Made by a program: the position numbers and the translations under genes. From Nocardioides daeguensis (GTDB taxonomy: Bacteria; Actinomycetota; Actinomycetes; Propionibacteriales; Nocardioidaceae), in NCBI RefSeq assembly GCF_019192965.1, contig NZ_JAHTKU010000025.1, positions 97,303 to 161,302 on the forward strand: DNA of 64,000 nucleotides. Direction: 5' to 3'. Below, piece by piece: positions 59,282 to 64,000 of this stretch. Each line of letters opens with the position of its first letter. Positions within the stretch are counted from its first letter, which is position 1. The notes beneath the pieces are model-generated. The model had not been told where the DNA came from and did no database searches. It saw only the letters and a list, made by a program, of their open reading frames with translations.

Positions 59282-62236
59282 TCAGCGGCCGGTCCAGCGG
59301 GGAGCGCGCTTCTCGGCGAAGGCGGCGACCCCCTCGCGGGCGTCGTCGGAGAGCAGGACCGGGCTGGCCAGCTCGCTCTGGCGGACGAAGGCCTCCTCGG
59401 GGCTCCAGGTCGGGGCGACCTCGACGACGTGCTTGCCGACGCGGACCGAGAGCGGCGCGTTGGCCGCGATGCGACGCGCGACCTCCAGCGCCGTGGTCAG
59501 CGTCTCGCCCTGGGGGACTACGGTGTTGACCAGGCCCAGCTCGGCCAGGCGACGCGCCGGCACCGGGTCGCCGATCAGCGCCAGCTCGAGGGCCACGGCG
59601 CGCGGCAGCCGGGTGGCCGTGCGCCACAACCCGCCAGCCGCTGCGAGCAGGCCGCGCTTGACCTCGGGCAGGCCGAAGCTGGCGTCCTCGGCGGCGATGA
59701 TCAGGTCGGCGCACAACGCCAGCTCGAACCCGCCGGCGAGCGCCGGGCCCTCCACGGCCGCGATCGTCGGCTTCGTGGGCGGCTCGGCGGTGAGCCCCAA
59801 CGGCCCGCGGCGGTCGGTGACCGGGACCTCGCCTCGGTGGGCGCCGGCCAGGTCCATGCCGGCGCAGAAGGTGTCGCCGGCTCCGGTCAGCACGATCGCC
59901 CGGATGCTGTCGTCGGCCTCGGCGTCGTCGACGGCGCGCTCGAGCAGCTGGGCGGTGAGCCGGTCGATGGCGTTGCGCGCCTGGGGCCGGTTCAGCGTGA
60001 TCACCCAGACCTCGTCGTGGTCGCGCCGGGTCAGCACCGGGGCCTCGGGCGCGGCCGGCAGCGGCTGCCGGTCGCCCTCGAGCACCAGCCGGTCGCCGTC
60101 GACGCGCACGGTGCGCCGCAGCGGGTCGGCCGCGGTGAGGGCGGCGACGTCGGCGGGGTCCTCGCGGCGCAGCAGGACGCGCTCGCCGGCCGGCGTGATC
60201 GCCGCGACCACGGCGCCCTCGACCCGGCCGTCGCGGTCGTGGGAGATCGTCACCGCCTCGACGACGGCCGAGCCGTCGAGGTCCGTGCGGACCGGGCGTG
60301 GGGCGGGCCGTTCGAAGGCGGGCCTGAGGTGTGCGAACGGCTGCGCGGGCGGGGTCGCGGAGTAGACGCCCAGCGCGTGCTTGGTCGCGTACCAGCCCAG
60401 TGAGCTGGACAGGCCGTACTGCTCGGGCGCGGCGCGCAGCAGCGGGACCAGGGTGGAGACGGCGTGCAGGCCGTAGTTGTTGCCGGGGCCGCCGGCGGAG
60501 GTGAGGCCACCGGTCACGCTGAGCGGTCGGGCCGGGTCCTGCCAGGGCAGCCCGAGCGCCCGGGCGCCGAGCTGGACCGCGGCGGGGAAGCAGGAGTAGA
60601 GGTCGACCGGACCCAGGTCCTGCACGCCGATGCCGGCATGGGACAGCGCAGCGGCGCCGGCGGCCTCGATCGCGGGGGAGCGGGTCAGGTCGGCGCGCTC
60701 GGAGACGAACCACTCGTCGGTGGCCGAGGCGCCGGCGTGCAGGAAGACCCAGCGGTCCTGGGGAACGCCGAGGGCGTGTGCGGCGGCGACGCTGGCCACG
60801 ATCACACCCGCCGCGAGGTCGACCTGGAGGTTGGCGCACATCAGCTTGGTGTACGGGTCGGACACCGCCCGGTTCGTGGGGCCGGGGACGCCGATCTCGG
60901 CAGCGCTGCGCTCGGTCGGGTCCCACGCGTAGGGGTTGCCGGAGGCGATGGCGCTGTGCCGCGACCACAGGTCGGCGATCTGGGCCTGGTGGTCCTCGGC
61001 GCTGGCCCCGGACTCACCGCGCAGCGCGGACTCGAGCAGCGCGTAGACGTAGATGGGGGCGCCCAGGCCCACGCTGGTCTCGGCCTCGTTGTTCGCCGGC
61101 CGGTCCACGCCGATCACCCGGTCGGGTGCGGCCTCGGGCGACTGTCGGGTCCACTCCGGCTCGCGCCCCTGCGCCTGGAGGGCGGCCACTGTCGCCCCGG
61201 CCTCGGCGCCGCTGATCAGGACGAGGTGGGCGGCCTTGTCGACGACCTGCTGCGCGGCGTCGTTGAGGGCGAGCTGGGCGCCGTCCCCGCCGTAGGGCGA
61301 GGTCTGCACGGTCCCGGCCTCCGCGGCTCCGACGAGCTCGGCCACCAGGCCGGCCTGGTCGGCGTAGGTCCACGAGGCGGTCGGCACGGCGTAGACGAGG
61401 TCGGCGCGGGCGAGCAGGTCCGCGACCGCTCCGGCGCCCGCGGCGTCCGCGGCGGCCGCCCGCAGCGCCTGCTCGGCCAGCACGGCCGGCTCGGTGGGAC
61501 GGTCGAGCCGCGGGCTCCGCTGCACGACCTGGCCCACGCCGATGACGACCGGGGTGGCGGGATCGAGCAGGGTCCCGGTGCGCTCGTGGAGCACCGGCTC
61601 GTCGGCGAACCGGGCGCGGCCCGTGCCGCCGTCGAGGAGCCCGGCCAGGACGTCGAGGGAGTCGGCCAGCGCGGTCTCGACGCTGCGCACCGCGGTCAGG
61701 CCGACCGGGCCGCGCACCGGCGGCCCGTCCAGGGCGCCGTCCAGGCGTACGGCGGCACCCGCGCCGGTCGCCACGACCGAGCACCACAGTCCCACCGTGA
61801 TCCCCATCGGCCCGGTGCCGCGCAGCTCGAAGCCGCTCTCGTCGGCGCGCTCGACGCGCCAGCGGGCCTGGGCGGGGATGTCCATCAGCGAGATCTGCTG
61901 GACGAACTCCTCGCCCACGGCCATCCGAGCCGGCCGCTCGCCGCGCCAGGACAGGTGCAGGGTCAGCCACTCGTGGGCCCGGTCCAGGTCGGTCACCAGG
62001 GCGACGACGTCCGCCGGGGGCGCCGCGACGGTGCGCACCGCGTGCACCTGCCGTGCGTACGCCTCGATGCCGTCGGGCGCCGGGACGTCCACGGTGGCCT
62101 CGGGGCCGGGCTGTGCGGCGCCGGGCCGGACCCGCGACGCGAGGTCCTCGAGGGTGATCCGCGCGGTCTGCGCGAGGACCGGCGCCAGGGTGCGGGCGCT
62201 GCTGAGGAGGCGTTGGGAACGCGAGGAGGGCGGCAC
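59282..62236 (-). CDS. SRPBCC-thiolase-like (TLP1)-crotonase fusion protein
   Basis: About 984 residues (987 if TTG 62245 is used) in one unbroken frame with three domains. Residues ~60-205: SRPBCC/START-like (YARQVHAVRTVAAPPADVVALVTD). ~228-635: thiolase-like protein with a C-terminal add-on barrel (~640-728), matching TLP1. At the expected nucleophile the sequence is SPYGGDGAQ, without cysteine, so normal thiolysis is unlikely. ~735-984: crotonase with both catalytic glutamates (in AGGFELALC and FGLPEVKRG, 20 residues apart) and end RAPRWTGR. It should bind and hydrate an acyl-CoA. A TTGACG -35-like box and GTCTGATCGGAC palindrome lie upstream. Confidence 0.88.
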   Translation of the reverse strand: MPPSSRSQRLLSSARTLAPVLAQTARITLEDLASRVRPGAAQPGPEATVDVPAPDGIEAYARQVHAVRTVAAPPADVVALVTDLDRAHEWLTLHLSWRGERPARMAVGEEFVQQISLMDIPAQARWRVERADESGFELRGTGPMGITVGLWCSVVATGAGAAVRLDGALDGPPVRGPVGLTAVRSVETALADSLDVLAGLLDGGTGRARFADEPVLHERTGTLLDPATPVVIGVGQVVQRSPRLDRPTEPAVLAEQALRAAAADAAGAGAVADLLARADLVYAVPTASWTYADQAGLVAELVGAAEAGTVQTSPYGGDGAQLALNDAAQQVVDKAAHLVLISGAEAGATVAALQAQGREPEWTRQSPEAAPDRVIGVDRPANNEAETSVGLGAPIYVYALLESALRGESGASAEDHQAQIADLWSRHSAIASGNPYAWDPTERSAAEIGVPGPTNRAVSDPYTKLMCANLQVDLAAGVIVASVAAAHALGVPQDRWVFLHAGASATDEWFVSERADLTRSPAIEAAGAAALSHAGIGVQDLGPVDLYSCFPAAVQLGARALGLPWQDPARPLSVTGGLTSAGGPGNNYGLHAVSTLVPLLRAAPEQYGLSSSLGWYATKHALGVYSATPPAQPFAHLRPAFERPAPRPVRTDLDGSAVVEAVTISHDRDGRVEGAVVAAITPAGERVLLRREDPADVAALTAADPLRRTVRVDGDRLVLEGDRQPLPAAPEAPVLTRRDHDEVWVITLNRPQARNAIDRLTAQLLERAVDDAEADDSIRAIVLTGAGDTFCAGMDLAGAHRGEVPVTDRRGPLGLTAEPPTKPTIAAVEGPALAGGFELALCADLIIAAEDASFGLPEVKRGLLAAAGGLWRTATRLPRAVALELALIGDPVPARRLAELGLVNTVVPQGETLTTALEVARRIAANAPLSVRVGKHVVEVAPTWSPEEAFVRQSELASPVLLSDDAREGVAAFAEKRAPRWTGR

Positions 62237-62251
62237 CGGGACCAACTTTCC

Positions 62252-62263
62252 GTCTGATCGGAC
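62252..62263. promoter_or_regulatory. Palindrome GTC-T-GATC-G-GAC
   Basis: GTCTGATCGGAC is symmetric except one base pair. It lies 16 bp upstream of the fusion gene start and next to a TTGACG -35-like box on the minus strand (62276-62271). The divergent TetR at 62352 is a candidate binder. Confidence 0.45.
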
Positions 62264-62351
62264 TGTTTTGCGTCAAGGATGCAGTCCCGGCCCGGTCCAG
62301 GCAAGTCCGAGGCGCGGCGTGCCGCGGCTGCGCGACGGTAGGGTCGCCGCC

Positions 62352-62948
62352 ATGTCGACCGTCCGCCGCACCCAGCAGGAGCGCTCCGCGGCGACCCGGG
62401 CCAAGCTGCTCGAAGCCGCCTACGCGAGCCTGCTGGAGCGCGGCTACGGCGCGACCACCGTCGGGGAGGTCCAGCAGCGCGCGGGCGTCGCCCGCGGCAC
62501 CCTGCTGCACCACTTCCCGACCCGCGGCTCGCTGATGGCCGGCGTCGTCGAGGACGTCGTCGAGCGCCGGCTGCGGGTGCTGACCGCCCCCGGCCCCGAC
62601 GCCGGCTCGGCGGCCGCCAGCTGGGGCGAGATGGTCGACCTCGTCTGGGACGAGCTGCGGCAGCCGCCCTTCGCCGTCGCGCTCGAGCTGTGGGTCGCCG
62701 CCCGCACCGACCCCGACCTGCGCCAGGCGCTGCTCCCGCTCCAGGAGCGCATCTACGGCACCGTGCACCGCAGCGTCACCCGCCTGGCCGGCGACGACCA
62801 CCCCCGTGCCCCGATGCTCGTGCAGTTCACCATCGACCTGCTCACCGGCTCCCACCTGGCCGGGATCCTGCGGCCCCGGGCCGGCACCTCGGCCGTCGTC
62901 GAGGCCTGGAAGGTCGCGGTCCAGGAGCTGGCCAGGCGCGAGGCCTGA
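62352..62948 (+). CDS. TetR-family regulator divergent from the fusion gene
   Basis: A 198-residue TetR protein with HTH (~32-60: ATTVGEVQQRAGVARGTLLHHFPTRGSLMAGVVED) and a helical ligand domain. TAGGGT (62340-62345) is 6 nt before ATG 62352, leaderless. Its position suggests it controls the SRPBCC-thiolase-crotonase gene and the acyl-CoA dehydrogenase, with an acyl-CoA or fatty acid as a likely signal (inference). Confidence 0.9.
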   Translation: MSTVRRTQQERSAATRAKLLEAAYASLLERGYGATTVGEVQQRAGVARGTLLHHFPTRGSLMAGVVEDVVERRLRVLTAPGPDAGSAAASWGEMVDLVWDELRQPPFAVALELWVAARTDPDLRQALLPLQERIYGTVHRSVTRLAGDDHPRAPMLVQFTIDLLTGSHLAGILRPRAGTSAVVEAWKVAVQELARREA

Positions 62949-63368
62949 GCCCGTCGGTCCCGCGCGACCGTCCACGGGGTGTCCTTCCGGTCGCGTCCGA
63001 CGCTGGGCAAGCCCTGGGCGCGTCGGGGCGAGCGGTCATGCGTCGGGTGTCGTCGGCAGGGTCAGGATCTCCGCCCCGTCGTCGGTGTCCGCCAGCACCC
63101 AGGGCTCCGAGGCTGGCCGAACGGCCCGCGTCCGAAGGGCGTCTCGTCGACGCCGGCCTGCTCGACCGTCGCGGCGGTCGCCGAGGTCGTGGGCCTGTCC
63201 CTGGACGAGGTGTGGGCAGAGATCAGCGGGTCATCGCTCATCGGGCAGCGGCGAGACGCGCCCTGAGCTGGCGGAGCAGGGCCTCGCGGCGACTGGCCGC
63301 GTGCGGGGCCCAGACCCGCGCGCGAGGCGCAGGGCAGGTTCCGGCACTTCCTCGCGCGGGCCTTCGAC
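62949..63368. other. Intergenic stretch with probable gene remnants
   Basis: No intact gene is convincing in these 420 bp. In the frame of the NERD gene, an open stretch ends at TGA 63264 (…EVVGLSLDEVWAEISG…), and the codons after it (…GRFRHFLARAF…) look coding but lack a start, so the NERD gene may have lost its N-terminus. On the minus strand a short frameshifted gene is possible (63036-63241). No promoter or terminator stands out. Confidence 0.5.
63036..63241 (-). pseudogene. Possible frameshifted small gene
   Basis: On the minus strand, ATG 63241 opens MSDDPLISAHTSSRDRPTTS and continues to about VDETPFG. In another frame the segment RAVRPASEPWVLADTDDGAEIL continues to a TGA at 63036. Both halves look like protein and both are GC3-rich. 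A single-base deletion (or a 2-base insertion) near 63135 would explain the break. No family is recognised; the plus strand also looks partly coding, so this is tentative. Confidence 0.3.
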
Positions 63369-63875
63369 GTGAAGACCGATGAGCGCGCCTGGTGGATCGG
63401 AGCCGACGGGGAGCAGGCAGTCGCGGCGCAGCTGGCCAAGCTCGGTCCGGAGTGGCGCGTCCTGCACGCGATCAGGGTCGGCGATCGAGGCTCCGACATC
63501 GACCACCTGCTGATCGGCCCTGGCGGTGTCCTCACCGTGAACGCCAAGAACCACCCGAACGCGAGCATCTGGGTCGGCGGCGACACGTTCATGGTCAACG
63601 GCCAGCGGGTGCCGTACGTCCGCAACAGCCGGCACGAGGCCACGCGGGCAGGACGCCTGCTCACCGAGCACGTCGGCTTCCCCGTGACCGCGCTGGGCGT
63701 GATCGCGGTGATCGGGGCACGGAAGGGCTTCAAGGTCAAGGGCCAGCCGGCGGACGGTTCTGTCGTCGTCCTTCCACGTCGCCGGATCAGCCAGTACGTC
63801 CGGAACCTCCCGCAGCGCCTCGCTGAGCGCCAGATCGCCGCGATCCACGATGTCGCCCGTCGCTCGACGACCTGA
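63369..63875 (+). CDS. NERD (nuclease-related) domain protein
   Basis: 168 residues forming a NERD domain: GADGEQAVAAQLAKLGPEWRVLHAIRVGDRGSDIDHLLIGPGGVLTVNAKNHPNASIWVGGD, with the conserved Asp and the ...NAKNH lysine motif of PD-(D/E)xK-like nucleases. NERD proteins are thought to act on DNA. GTG 63369 is the first possible start in this frame after TGA 63264, yet the codons before it look coding, so the N-terminus may be truncated. Many relatives are longer. Function in this host is unknown. Confidence 0.8.
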   Translation: MKTDERAWWIGADGEQAVAAQLAKLGPEWRVLHAIRVGDRGSDIDHLLIGPGGVLTVNAKNHPNASIWVGGDTFMVNGQRVPYVRNSRHEATRAGRLLTEHVGFPVTALGVIAVIGARKGFKVKGQPADGSVVVLPRRRISQYVRNLPQRLAERQIAAIHDVARRSTT

Positions 63876-63917
63876 CAGAGCCCCGTGGGGTGGTGGGCTT
63901 GAGGTGGTCCTCGGTGC

Positions 63918-64000
63918 CTACGTGTCGCTGCTCTCGATGGCGGCGACGGGGTCAGTATCGCTGGTCTCGTAGAGCTTCGCCATGGATCCTTCGGACAGGT
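63918..64000 (-). CDS. Possible C-terminal end of a gene entering the window
   Basis: The minus strand is open from the window edge (base 63998) to TAG 63920-63918 and reads LSEGSMAKLYETSDTDPVAA…, a hydrophilic tail that looks coding. It is too short to identify. If real, it is convergent with the NERD gene, with 42 bp between them holding a CCCC-GT-GGGG hairpin. Confidence 0.3.
   Translation of the reverse strand, partial: LSEGSMAKLYETSDTDPVAAIESSDT

Overview
This window comes from a high-GC actinobacterium, most likely Nocardioides or another member of the Nocardioidaceae. Coding regions are strongly GC3-biased with many GTG starts. Two mycothiol genes (mshB and mca) are present with their usual actinobacterial neighbours (DUF6113 after mshB; DUF4307 and greA beside mca). 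About twenty genes appear leaderless: a TAnnnT -10 box lies 6-8 nt from the start codon and no ribosome binding site is visible. I saw no rRNA, tRNA, CRISPR array, transposase or integrase.

Layout. 1-2261: the end of a glycosyltransferase gene, a membrane protein and a RibD-type reductase. 2409-5960: a secreted astacin-like protease, ychF, then a hemerythrin and a SHOCT protein that share a GGGTC-N4-GACCC palindrome upstream. 6043-8456: an ABC transporter operon ending in its own TetR gene, with two operator-like palindromes around the promoter. 8479-12515: a VOC protein, a lipoprotein hydrolase, and a secreted alkaline phosphatase with a partner lipoprotein. 12662-17070: two LysE-type exporters, LysR and TetR regulators, an SRPBCC protein and a nucleoside deaminase. 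17095-23561: a threonine/glycine block (LysR, tdh-kbl, then DUF6421-SDR-threonine aldolase). 23558-29280: an unassigned protein, a repeat array, mshB and a VanW protein. 29366-30990: a DUF35/thiolase pair behind a KstR-like box.

31114-39340: an adenylate cyclase, a DUF4337-like protein, a MoxR/OsmC/VWA operon, and a WXG-like/hydrolase/lipoprotein cassette. 39351-49782: a TauE permease, small enzymes, an ABC1 kinase, msrA, DUF5995, metB, an AI-2E-type permease, greA, DUF4307 and mca. 49805-54614: a TetR/MpaB pair, MmcQ, a divergent thioesterase and crotonase, and an HSL-type esterase. 54687-58039: a second WXG-like/EspG-like/hydrolase/lipoprotein cassette. 58063-62948: an acyl-CoA dehydrogenase, a three-part SRPBCC-thiolase-crotonase fusion and a TetR. 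The end holds a decayed stretch, a NERD protein and a gene fragment.

The most interesting material: two separate cassettes that pair a helical (WXG-type) N-domain alpha/beta hydrolase with small helical partners and a lipoprotein, resembling type VII lipase effector/immunity loci; and a roughly 985-residue SRPBCC/TLP1-type thiolase/crotonase fusion that appears to have lost the thiolase nucleophile. Three unrelated intergenic repeat systems, one also inserted inside a gene, and several well-formed operators are also described.
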